Below, piece after piece: positions 24,593 to 36,063 of a DNA stretch of 64,000 bases. The position numbers and the translations under genes are program-made. The stretch lies in NCBI GenBank assembly GCA_001695595.3, contig MBPM02000047.1, positions 372,001-436,000 of the forward strand, given 5' to 3'. The stretch's first letter is position 1; the number at the start of each line of letters is the position of its first letter. The notes under the pieces were generated by a model. The model was not told the DNA's origin, searched no databases, and saw only the letters and a program-made list of their open reading frames with translations. The stretch comes from Plasmopara viticola (lineage: Eukaryota; Oomycota; Peronosporomycetes; Peronosporales; Peronosporaceae).

Positions 24593-27500
24593 ATGGAGCG
24601 ACAAGACATGAGCCTTGACCGGCCGTCTCGAATTGTGGATCCCTTTCAGATAGAATGCGATGAAGAAACACCTCGAAAGTCCACGTATAGCTCAAACGCC
24701 ATCTACACGTCAAAATACAATATTTTCAATTTCCTTCCAATATGTCTCTTTCAGGAATTCCGGCGGGTACGACCAGAATTTCAACGTAGTCCAAATTATT
24801 GTAACTTGACAACGGGTTAAAGTCGGCAAACTTGTACTTTTTAGTGATCGCCATCTTACAATCGATTAAGCGACTATCGCCCTTAACTCCAGTAACGGCG
24901 ATTGCACCATTGGTGATGGTAGTCTGTGTTGGATTGCTTCGTGAAGCAGTGGAGGATCGAGTAAGTGAAGGAAAGCAATATATTGTTGAATATTGCACTA
25001 ATTTGATATTGGTAACATTTTAGAAAAAACGCTCATCTGATGGCATGATTAATGCTAAACCCGTCGTTGTTTTAAGAAAGTTTGAAACACAATATATTGA
25101 GTGGGAAGCAATCCAGGTGAGCCAAAACCTCGCATGACGAATCATTCTACGACGAGCTGACGTTTTCTGTTGATAACTCAGGTGGGCGATCTTGTCCGAA
25201 TACACGAGCGAGAAGAGATTCCAGCTGATGGAATTATTCTATCGAGTAGCGAAGAGAACGGTATCTTTATTTTAATGTACCGTTCAAATGAAAGAGGTTA
25301 ACGGCAGATGATTACGGTAGGCTCGTGCTATATTGATACCAGCAACTTGAATGGAGAAGTGAATTTAAGAGCTCGTGAGTCGCTTCGTGCTACAACTAAG
25401 CTCGTGTATGACTCGACGTCACGAGACAAAGAGAAATATTATATCAAATGCGATGAGCCGGATCAAGATTTATATCGATTTACAGGAATACTTTCGATCG
25501 ATTCGACAACGTACAGCCTCTGTGAAAAACAATTTCTTCCTCGCGGCTCGACACTAATGAACACCAAGTGGGTCATGATGCTCGTGGTTTACACAGGTTA
25601 AAGAAGATTTTTTTGCCAACATATGACGCAAATAATGTCGCAATCATACTGACTAAAATTTGGTATTTTTCTAGGCCATGACACAAAAATCGTGAAAAAT
25701 GCGCGAGTCGCGCATCCCAAGCTCAGTCATCTCGAAATGCGATTAAATCGCGTCTTACGGCTCGTTTTCTTTATCCAAGTGCTGTTGTGTGCAATTGCTG
25801 TATGCTTCCACTACTTTCACTTCAGTTTGCAGCAATTACACAACGCGGGTCAATCGCATTCCAAGTTGGAACTTGTCTTTCTTTTCCTTTCTTTTATTGT
25901 GCTATCCAATACGCTCATTCCAATTTCTCTCGTGGTAACGATTGAGATAATCAAAGCAGTCCATGCAAAATTTATTACGTGGGACAACATGATGCGCAGT
26001 AGCAATGGAAGCGGCGCCATAGCCAACACGTCTTCTCTTACCGATGAACTTGGACAAGTCAAGTATCTTTTCACCGACAAAACGGGTACATTGACTCAAA
26101 ATCGAATGGTTTTTCGAAAATGTAGCGTTGGTGGGGTCATTTACACCTCAGAACGAAAACAATCGCTTTTAAGTCTTGATGCAATTGCTTCGCGTGATGA
26201 TGATGACACGTCAAGCATGGACCCTCTTTCTAATCTTCTTCCCACCGTTTCGATCTTTCGTCGCAGGCTGAAAAATCTAGAGAGTCGAGAAAGCCACTTG
26301 GCTGTGGCAATGGCCCTTTGCCACACTGTAGTGTGTGATTACGACCGCGTTACTGGAGCCTTGTCCTACAATTCGGACTCTCCTGATGAATGTGCACTCG
26401 TGCGCGGTGCAGAAGCAATGGGAGTGAAATTCTTTGAACGATGTGGGCATAAACTTTACATTGCAAATACGGAAGAAGAACGCTGTGAAGCGCGCGTGAA
26501 TAGTACTACGTCCATTCTTGTGTATGACATTTTGCACGTGTTTGCGTTTTCAAGTGACCGGAAGCGAATGACCTCGATTGTCCGAGATGAACAAGGAGCG
26601 GTCAAACTTTATTGCAAGGGCGCAGATCATGTCATTTTAGACCGATGTGATGCTTTTCTATCGAATAAAGAAGAGACAATGTTGCACGTGACTCAATTTG
26701 CTGAAGAAGGCTATCGGACTTTGATGTTTGCCGAACGTGATTTGGTTTGTTGAGAATGAGAGGCGTGATTTAATTTATATTCTGAAAAATATATTTGGTG
26801 GTTAGGACAAGGATTATTACGATACGTGGCAGGATCGGTATGATCAAGCGCAATTGGATCTGCACTTGAAGGAAACAATGACACAAGTGTTGATTGATGA
26901 AATTGAGCAGCACTTTACATTGATCGGAGCAAGTGGTAGGAACTGAGCGTGTTGATTGCGTGTCGGCTCGCTCATGTAATCCTTTTTTCAGCTGTCGAAG
27001 ATAAACTCCAAGCGGGGGTTCCCGACACCATATCTTTGTTTCAAAGGGCAGGAATTAAAGTACGGTCGCTTCACCTTCTCCTTGACTTGTTCATTGCAGC
27101 CACATTCATGCCTTGTGCTTATTTCTAGATTTGGGTACTGACAGGGGACAAGCTCGAGACATCTCTTGAAATTGGCAAACTCTGTCGAGTCGTGACGCCA
27201 AAAATGCAAGAGATCATTTTACAAGAAACCACTCAAGATGAGTTTGCTCAGCAATTACAACATGCTCTTCAATCATTAAAGGTGCGCCTTGATTGCGAGA
27301 AAATCTCCAACCCTGATGTGGTCGTGTTTCTTGCATAGGAACATCAAGCAGTGCTTATTGATGGCGGTGCGCTGGCATTAGCCTTCCATCCATCGTGCCG
27401 CCAAGACTTTCTTACATTAGCGCTGCAGTCTGCAACTGTGATTGTGTGCCGCGCGTCGCCTCTGCAAAAAGCTCTTGTAGTCGAGCTTGTGAAAGCAAGC

Positions 27501-28732
27501 GTCCCCGACGTCACTCTGGCGGTGTACGGATCTGTAATCCAAATTTAATGCTATTGTTTCTGATGCTTGCTTTTTGATTTGTCTTAGCGGTGACGGAGCT
27601 AATGATGTAAGCATGATTCGAGTCGCTCACGTTGGTGTTGGCATTGTTGGCCAAGAAGGCATGCAAGCTGTCCGAAGTGCTGACTATGCACTGCAACAGT
27701 TTAGTCATTTAGGACGACTGCTTTTGTTCCACGGTCACGTCATTGTTGCTACATGTGGACGATGACAATACTGATGCGCTTGATGTCACTATTGACTAGG
27801 CCGACTGTCTTATCTTCGGACGACTCAATGTATCGACTACTTTTTATACAAGAACATTGTATTCACACTGCCGCATTTTATTTATGGCGTTGTATCAGCC
27901 TTCTCAGCTCAGGTACGTCATTCTCGATCGCTTTTGACGAAAAGTGTAGGATGCTCACGAAGCATGTCGAAGACGTTTTTCTGTGACTTGTATATTACTG
28001 CATACAACGTCGCCTTCACGGCACTTCCCGTCACAGTTCGCGCGATCATGGAGACGGATGTATTGGAAATCATCGCAAGCAAACATCCTGAGCTCTACCG
28101 ATTTGGCGCACTCGACATGTTTTTTTCACCTCGTTCCACTGCAAAGGCCACGATTTTTGCACTTTGCCATGCCGTGATAGCTACGTTTGTCCCGTTACTC
28201 TTGTCCCAGTCCAATAATATTGGTGAAGGCGACTCGTTCTGGGCAGCTAGTGTTGCCTCGTTCTTTTACATTGTACCGATCGTTCACGTCCAGATTTTTT
28301 TTGAAACGTGGAACTGGACGTGGGTAACCTGCCTCGCGTACACGCTATCACTGGGCACGTTTATCCTCTGTATTGCAACATACGATCGATTTCCAAGTGA
28401 AGTCCAAGGTGTGTGGAAGACGGTCGTTGCTCACCAAGGCTTCTGGCTTGGCTTGGCCTTGTCCCTCGCCACATCCATTCTCCCTGTTGTAGCGTGCAAA
28501 TGGTACCGTTCTAGTCTCGATGTAATTACAATACTTATTGCTGATCTGCTGTGTCTATGAATCTAGCTATGAAGAAAACTTCAAAACGTTAAATCCTGTT
28601 GATATTCTACGGCGAACACGACTGCACAACAAGATCGTGGACTCTTCTGGATTGCTGATCGCGTCGAAGCCGAGCGAGTTTGCTCTTCCTGTCGTCCCGC
28701 ATCCTTCACCTCACCCAGGATTGAACGTATAA
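24593..28732 (+). CDS. P4-type ATPase, phospholipid flippase
   Basis: Fourteen exons: 24593-24766, 24823-24960, 25024-25116, 25182-25260, 25321-25596, 25675-26744, 26806-26935, 26992-27059, 27129-27281, 27339-27523, 27588-27733, 27800-27912, 27973-28513 (last donor uncertain) and about 28575-28732; about 1,107 residues. Seen in order: the P4 N-terminal motif KYNIFNFLP, first membrane pair [12 protein letters not shown], actuator loop [24 protein letters not shown] in TM4, phosphorylation motif DKTGTLTQ (D388), [30 protein letters not shown] and C-terminal membrane helices. The catalytic Asp and hinge motifs are intact. P4-ATPases move aminophospholipids to the cytosolic leaflet, usually with a CDC50 partner that is not in this window. 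The actuator reads NLNGEVN rather than the usual NLDGETN. Confidence 0.9.
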
Positions 28733-28815
28733 AGTTTCACAGTAAAACGCTAATGAATTGTTATTGAAAACGCCTCGTCACATCTTTCTCTTGTGTCGCT
28801 TTGCTCTTGTCCACC

Positions 28816-31485
28816 ATGGCGTTCGTGAGACGCAAACCGCCAAGCCTTCAAGCGCCGACAGGAAAAGATGCGGTCAATTTGCGCAAATTGTTGTTCTTAC
28901 CAATAAAAGACACGAAAGACTCGCTTTCGGATCAAGCGTGGGAGCGGGTGAGCTTTATTGTAAAATGGATTTATTGCATGAAGAGCTCTTTCATCTCTTG
29001 CTTCCACGATCCTGTAGCTCGATGTACGTTGGCTATCGCTAATGAAGCCAAAGATGTTGCGAGCATCTTGTCTTGCGAGAGAATTGCCAAGTACCGGAAA
29101 CAAGGACATGTTGATCGAACGTCTTGTGGCCTCACTCAGTGAGCAGCGAGCAGCGGGTACGACATGACGTTCGCATTGGAATGTGTCCGTGTCTATCATT
29201 GTGACTGCGAGGATAATAGAAACGCGACATCGACAAGAAGAGGCAGCGGAGTATGAGCGTCAATTAAACATGCTGGGCGGTGTATGGTCCTTCGGATCAG
29301 GCTTTGCAGGACAGCTCGGGCACGGAAACCTTGACTCGTCGGCAAGTCCTACAATCATTAAAACCCTTCGAGGATGTAGCATTGCCCACGTGTACGCAGT
29401 AAGAAACGCGTATCTGGGTCCTTTGATCCGTCACAAGCAACCATACATTTGTTGTTTCTTATTGTAATTTAGGGCTTTGACTCGGATGTCGCGTTTGCTT
29501 TGAGTCGGACAGGAGATGTATACGTTTGGGGAAAACGTTCGGGGCCAACCGGTCTCCCATTCGAAGTTGTGGCTGAACCTTTGAAAGCCACGTGTCGGAA
29601 TGACAGTAATGTAGAGCTAGAAAGGAGTGAGGCGCAGACAAAAGAGGCCAATCGTACCAATGTGGAGGCCAGCAGAGACACAAAATTGCAATCAGATCAA
29701 GAACGAAATGAACAAGAGATGAACGACGTGATGGAATTGAAAGAGGGCAAGCAGGCACAAGGAGATGACTTGGTTCAACCTGTAAAGGTCTTGACGCTGT
29801 GTGGCGAAGGATTGCGTCATATTGCTGTCGGACGGGTGCATTGTTGTGCCGTGACAAAAGACGGAGACGTGTACACATGGGGACAGAATGACCACTGCCA
29901 GCTCGGAGCTGAGCCGATTCATAATGTTTCAGAGGTCCAGGCAAGCCACGGAAACGATTGTGCGGAACCGCAATTATGGGAAAGAACGGTGGCGGACACG
30001 TGTGTCATTGCTGCCGTCGCCGTGGGTACGAATTGCACGATTGTCGTCTCGGATAAAGGCGAGATGATGGCGTTTGGAGCCACATACCATACGGGGACCT
30101 CTTGCTCTTTGGCTCGCAATATTGCAAAACTGCGGGTGTCCCAGGTATGAGAGTGAGGGACTGTGATACCTTGTATGTAGCAAGCACTTTAACGTATGCC
30201 ATTAGATCACATGTGGCGCCTTGCACGCTGGATTAGTGACTGTTGAAGGACAGGCGTATACATGGGGCAGTGGGGATGGTGGGTACGATTACTACGTGCT
30301 TCTAAAATGGAGACAAAAGCCTAATTGAAGGCCTATTGCAGCCGTCTGGGACATGGAGATAATACGTCTTATGTCACTCCCCAGCTCGTTGATGCACTAA
30401 AGACTGACATAATTGTCGAGCTAGCATGTGCGTGCTGGCACACGGTGGCAATTGTGCTGATCCCGCCACTATTAAAAGGCGGGGTGGTGCGTACATTGTA
30501 TGCTCTAATCGTCGATAACGATTACTTTCTACTCGATTGAAGGTCTACACTTGGGGAAGTGGTCGCCTAGGACAGGTACTTTACGAGTTCTTTTCAAGTA
30601 CGAGACCTTCAGACCTGATACATGCTTTTGACAAAGCTTGGGCAAGGAGAAAAGCAACTTTCGGCTACTCCAGGTCTTGTGACGGACTTGCTTGCAACTC
30701 ATGCGCTGATTAAAAAAGTGTGCGCGGGTATGTACCATAATGTGGCACTTACTGTCGACGACGAGGTACTGTTGAAGCATTCAAATGTATGCAAACTCTG
30801 TTCTAATCCAATACAATTGAATAGGTTTTCACTTGGGGAAGCAACATGAATGGGTGTTTAGGACGACCCGAAGAATTAAAAGCTTTAGAGGAGAATTTCT
30901 GTGCTGTTCCAGGACGTGTGGAAGGCATGGACGATTTTATTGGTCGACCCTGCTCAAGTCCGTAAGCCCAATACTTTGACTTTTTCAGTAAGCTTATATC
31001 AACATTTTAATGTTGTTGTAGTTGCTGCTGGTCGGGAATTCACGTTAATTGCCACCAAACCATACATCGGTCCAAGCAAAACGGAATTGGAACGACGAGA
31101 ACAAGAGCAAAGGGAGCACGTGCAAAGCATTGAGCGTCAAACGAGTGTGGTCAGAAATGAGAAGCGGAACCAGCTTCAAAGAATTCAGCAGGACAAACGT
31201 GCGATGATTCTGGCAAACTTAAATGCAAATCATCCCAAATGCACAATTTGCATGACGGGTTTAATCTGTCCAGGATTTCAGCCGAACCAGGAGAATCCGA
31301 CCTTGTGCACGCATTGCTTGCACGACAGCCGAAAACACAACGTGCAACTCCAAGCAAGTGACAAAAGTATAACCCTTATGTATCTCACCCAAGCGGTCGA
31401 GAAATTAGGCATCACTTTCGACTTTAGCGCCATTGCAGACATTGAATTAGAAGAAGAGCTTGCATTATTGCTAGAAGATGAATGA
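28816..31485 (+). CDS. SAP domain + RCC1 repeats + C-terminal Cys-rich motif protein
   Basis: Ten GT-AG exons: 28816-28947, 29018-29156, 29220-29398, 29473-30144, 30206-30282, 30342-30486, 30543-30575, 30637-30765, 30825-30957 and 31022-31485; 700 residues. Exon 2 read in the phase set by exon 1 gives a SAP-like helix-loop-helix (LMKPKMLRASCLARELP, STGNKDMLIERL), a chromatin/DNA-binding element. RCC1-type blades follow: VWSFGSGFAGQLGHG, VYVWGK, VYTWGQNDHCQLG, AYTWGSGDGGRLGHGD, VYTWGSGRLGQLGQG and VFTWGSNMNGCLG. Blade 2-3 contains a long acidic/polar insertion. After a charged coiled segment comes CTICMTGLICPG ... CTHCLHD, a likely zinc-binding C4 site. RCC1 propellers serve as GTPase exchange factors or chromatin adaptors; which applies is not visible. 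It converges with the next gene with only 28 bp between stop codons. Confidence 0.82.
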
Positions 31486-31513
31486 AAGTTCATTAGATAG
31501 TCAAATCACCTCA

Positions 31514-33973
31514 TTACTTAAAGATAAACCGTTGGAATAACTTGAGTGTTTGTTGCACGGATGACACCCACAGCCGACTCTGTTCTCGTCTTCCGAACAA
31601 AAGGCTTACCATGTACAACAATAGAGAAGCTGTGCCAAGTAATCGAATACACGACGACTTGATCCCTTTTTGCTGCTTTGGGACAACAATGTCCCGAAGT
31701 AAATAGGCCAATGTCAAGCATAAGATTACTTTGCTTGATTTCACATTCCGCGTCAACATTCGTACACCATTTCGCACTGATGACCAAATCATAAGTTTAC
31801 TCTTTGAGTCGCACTTGTTGTGATTTGCTTTCATCACTGCCACCCAAGAAAGGATATCTGCGAAATCCACCACGCCATTTTTGTCATAATCCAGAGCAGT
31901 TAAATATGCGTCCGAGTCGGCAGCACTAATCCGTTCGCCTAAAAATTGACAAACAAATCAAGACGCGCTGGATTATCAAAATCTATATAACACAAGCATA
32001 CCCAGAATATTTAAAATGAATCGCGACACTTTCGTCGAGTTCAATTCTAAACTGCCGTCAGTGTCCATTAAGGAAAACATTAGCTTTACTGTGTCAAGCT
32101 CTTGCGGAGTAAGCAGCTACAAACATTGCCCCAGCACAACCAAATCGGATTACATTAGATCAAATCATTCAAAATTGTCGACCCACATTTGGACGTTCGT
32201 CAGCTTTAGGCATCTCCATACTGGTAACAGATAGTCTACGATGTATTCGAGATGGCAATGCATTTTCCGCAAGTTCCTCGACCAATTCCCATTTGTTCCC
32301 TTCATCATCCAACACTTTTCGAATTGCTTGTGGGTGCATTTCACTTGTCAATCGCCGTCTTCGTTCTGTTCACGCAACCAGAAACTTTTTATTACTAGCC
32401 ACAATTAGCGATCTAGAACGGGTTATTCGTCACCTGCTGGATTCTCGTATTCCTCCACTTTTGATACATCCACTAAACCGTGACCAGCCCCACCACTTGG
32501 CTCATTAACGACACTACCTTGAGCTTTCCATCCTTCCGCTAACCATAATATATTTTCAAAAAACTCTTTACTTGCTGGAAGAAAGGGTAATGTCCGATTA
32601 AATAATCGCCACATGTCTGATTCACGTTCAGCATTTGCAATCGATGGGGCCGGATGCCCGACCGAAACAATTTGCTGGATTTCCCACGAAAATGGTTCAT
32701 TTTGAAAAAGCAGATACGCGGCCTATTCACGATTATATCAATATATCGCCAACAATATTTAAAATTGAATTTGGAACAGACGTACCGAGTTGTCATAACT
32801 ATCACAATAATTTGGTGCTGAAAAGACAGTAACCAGCGGAGGCATCGCTTTTTCTTCTCGAGTATCCAGTTTCTGGCACTCTTTGGAATTATAGTGAAAA
32901 CTGAAGCCTTCATCTTCATATTCATGTGCTCGAATGAGTGACAATAAATTATTCTTGGTTAAAAATTCAAAAACTGCCGCCGCGTTGAAGTAAAAGGAAC
33001 ACCCTCGAGCCTACAACCAGCACAATCGTCGAAACCGAATCAGCCAACAGAGTGCAGGCATAAGAATCGATCAGAGCCGTACCCGGTTAGGCTCCCATTC
33101 TGGTTCAATGTCTCCTTCGATTTTCTCATTTCGACAATAAGTTTTTGGATCTGCCCACAAAAGGTCGCAAAAGAGTCCGGTCGTCGGAATTTCTCGTCGT
33201 CGGTCAAGAATTTGAATATCATCAATCGTTTTCAGCTCAGGGGATAGCCCACCGTGTACACAAAAGATGTTGCCACGTGACGTAGACAGCAAAGCCGCCA
33301 CTGGCATCGACTGGAAAACCGACAAAAAGTGGTAGTAGGCCGAAATCCCGTATTTGACTCGACCTAGCGATAAGGCAACATTAGGCTGCCAAAGCCACAA
33401 TTGTATAGTTATTGTACATACATTCGTTGCGAAATCCATAAAACGATGAAATTGATTCACACTCGTGGTTGCCACGAAGCAAGATGACTTTATCGTTAAA
33501 CTATGATGACACATGGGGCTAGCACCTTAAACGGCTCAGGTCTTCATGTGACAAAAGACTTACACGAATTTTCAGCAAAAGCAAATACAACATGACTTCG
33601 CATGAAAAGGCTCCGCGGTCGACGTAATCACCCAGAAAAATCAGCTGGACATCACGTTCTGGCAATGTAGTGACGTCAACAACGTCCATCAATTGCATTA
33701 AATCATAAAATTGGCCATGAATGTCGCCAAAAACTGAACGTAAACGACCGCAAGAGTGTAATCAGCAATCATGTCATAAAAGGCAGGTGGGTTCTCACCG
33801 TAAGTCGTAGCTCGTTGGGGCACAGCCACGGCATTAGCCTCTAAATTCATAAGCGACTGCGCTTCATGAATAATACCGAGCGTGTCTTTAACAGCCAGCA
33901 ACGTCTGCTGCTCAAAGGCTTCGCGTACTTCCGCAAGCGTCAGCTGGACCGTGGTCTCTCTACGTCGCGACAT
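31514..33973 (-). CDS. calcineurin-A-like PPP phosphatase with C-terminal EF-hands and hydrophobic tail
   Basis: Nine exons on the minus strand: 33973-33799, 33733-33564, 33500-33422, 33363-33083, 33010-32786, 32722-32434, 32365-32187, 32116-32002 and 31938-31514; 645 residues with consistent phases. The PPP core is complete: GDIHGQ (61), GDYVDRG (93), RGNHE (124), CVHGGLSPE, ARGCSFYFN, RAHEYEDEG and FSAPNYCDSYDN. Beyond the core is a Trp/Pro-rich linker ending in FNRTLPFLP, reminiscent of the calcineurin A B-binding helix region. Then come two EF-hand loops (484 degenerate, DTDGSLELNS; 521 near-canonical, DYDKNGVVDFAD). The last 120 residues include two hydrophobic stretches that may anchor it to a membrane. 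The start at 33973 is the first ATG in the PPP frame. Inferred: calcium-responsive, membrane-associated phosphatase. Confidence 0.85.
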
Positions 33974-34146
33974 GTCTGCGTTATCAAAAGAAATATAGAC
34001 CGGCACATTCCACCAGGAGTTTGTTTTTTAACGCGATTGACAAACAAGAGAAGCTTAAGCCTTTTGATCACCTTCTGTGAAATTACCGCCAAGTAGCATC
34101 TGGAAGGTCAGAAGATCTTTTCCACATTCTATGTGGCCTCTCGTGA

Positions 34147-34599
34147 TTGGCTGGAAGGATATGTGACACGCCGTCTTCCCGCTTTAATACGAGGATCAGT
34201 GAAGATCGGGGAACATTGACGACGTCATCGCACCTGAGCTACAGTACACGGGACCAGCCAAGGACTGATGCTCTCTCCGTCAAAGGCGCAAGACGGCGCG
34301 TGGCTGTCGAGTGTTGCCGAAGGTGTGAAGCTGAAGAAAAGCGAAAAGACTGCTATTTTCAAGTGACACTAGAAGACAAAGAAATTGGTGGAGAATTTGG
34401 CCTTGACGACGTTCTCAAGGAGATGCCAAAACCGAAAACCATGCAAATATACGTGCTGGTGGTTTGGGAGGGGGCTATTAGTTCAATTTTAAGTGGTTCG
34501 AGAGGTGCGCGCAAGTTATGCGCAGAGTGTGCGGACCAAACGCAAGCAATGTGTCCGCTTGAAGGTGAATCCAAGCCAGGGCAAAAATTCACTTTATAA
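34147..34599 (+). other. unrecognised 150-codon open frame
   Basis: A plus-strand frame stays open for 150 codons but has no early in-frame ATG (it opens at TTG), so it would need an upstream exon. The translation is charged, with two Cys pairs (ECCRRC and CAEC), and matches no family I know. It sits just upstream of, and divergent from, the calcineurin-like gene. It may be a gene fragment or chance. Confidence 0.2.
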
Positions 34600-35519
34600 A
34601 TTGAGCATTTAGATAGACACTATGCGGATTGTTTAATTCATTATTGAAATGGGGAATCTGGTTGGCGTGTTTGACTGGACAAGCTTTATTAATGAAAATG
34701 GCGAAGAAAGTATGCTGAGTGAGGAGCGTCAGCGCAAACGATACCGCCCTCACGTGTAGCACAAAATCGGCACTGTGCTGAAGGAGAAGCAACTTTGCGT
34801 ATTCTGTGTGGAATAAGGCCAAAATTTTCACCATTACTGTTCCTGATCGCGACATTGACTTAAGTGGACGGAAGAATATTTTTGCGCTCAGTGTTGTCAT
34901 CATCATCATCAACAACAAGTTTAACCGAATTGAGAGAAGTTAAATCAAGTTGTGCCTTTCAAGCCTTATTCGAGCTAATAGCCCTAGATCGACTTTATTA
35001 TAGTGCTTTGCTCACTGATCTTTGGCTGTTTCTCTGGTTTCCAAGAAAAAAACTACTCGACCCGGATTTGCAAAGCAACGATCAAAAACCGAAGCGAAGC
35101 TTTCCATAGCGCTACCGACGCATAATTCTCCTATTGATGCTGCCACCGAGTTCGATCTTCCGTATTTTTAACCTCCTGTGAAGAGATTGAAGCTGATAGA
35201 AGCGCTGCCATTTATCGGAGAGGGTAGTGAATGTGGCGAAATTGGTGAAAGCATCGATTATTACTATTACTTCGCCAGTATTTTTGGGCCTTGACTTGGA
35301 AACGACGCGGTAATCGATATATTCCCACGTTGAGCTATTTTGGTTCGTCATTGCTTTGACATGCATCATTACAGCTTTTTTCATCTTGATATCTACAAAT
35401 TTATCAATATGCACACCATGCCGTACTCACCTAGACAATACCTTGCCACCAAAGAGTGCGTTGACGCAGCACAGAAGCGATAGAACCAGCGCACACACAA
35501 AGCACGTTTGTCTTACCAT
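34600..35519 (-). other. possible small secreted-protein gene, model unresolved
   Basis: From an ATG at 35519 the minus strand encodes a good signal-peptide-like segment (MVRQTCFVCALVLSLLCCVNA) followed by LFGGKVLS and a GTGAGT donor. Downstream frames at about 35414-35112 and 34918-34589 are open but cannot be joined to it with consistent phase and a family match, so the mature protein is not determined. It could be a decayed or unusual secreted gene. The spacing fits a gene converging on the frame at 34147. Confidence 0.25.
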
Positions 35520-35998
35520 AACAGCTACGACGACAATAAAGAGGTGTAAGCTTGAAAGCTAAACTTGATACTTTAATTAAAATTCGATTATTAATTTTCT
35601 CGGATCCATGACTGATATTATCACTTGTAATTCAAAAATTACGAGCTCACATTCTTTCATAAGAAGTCGACCCCAGATAGGTTTGCAAATATTTTAGATA
35701 TGTCTACGAAGACGAATATAGCCAAGCATATGCTCTCGAAGGATTAATAGATGCTAAAAAAATCGGGTAGTTGCTACCGTACGCTGCACCATTACAAGCC
35801 AACGCCGCTGTACGTAATGGACGAGATCGACGCTGCATTGGATTAATAGATCCTTAACGTAGTGTATATTTATTCTTTTGAAGCGCTGAGACGCTGTACG
35901 GCAACAGATACGTCCGATCTATCGGTCTAGACATGCACAAACGCAATAGAGCCACGACGCAGTTTATATCCATTCCGTCAGCAACGCTTCCTGTCTTG

Positions 35999-36063
35999 CG
36001 ACGGAAATTTGTATTGCTTCGCTGAATTCGAATCTATTAGTGAAGCAATACAAATTTCCGTCG
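35999..36063. repeat. 25-bp inverted repeat, 15-nt loop
   Basis: The left arm (35999-36023, starting cgacggaaatttg) and right arm (36039-36063, ending atttccgtcg) match at 24 of 25 positions; the loop is gaattcgaatctatt. It lies in a gene desert. It could be the remains of a foldback element or a transcript hairpin; no terminal duplication or second copy was found by eye. Confidence 0.9.

Noticed and set aside
28948..29017. Read-through of the first intron of the RCC1 gene as coding sequence
   Set aside because: The frame stays open across it, but the resulting exon 2 peptide is meaningless, whereas splicing gives a SAP motif and correct phase for exon 3.
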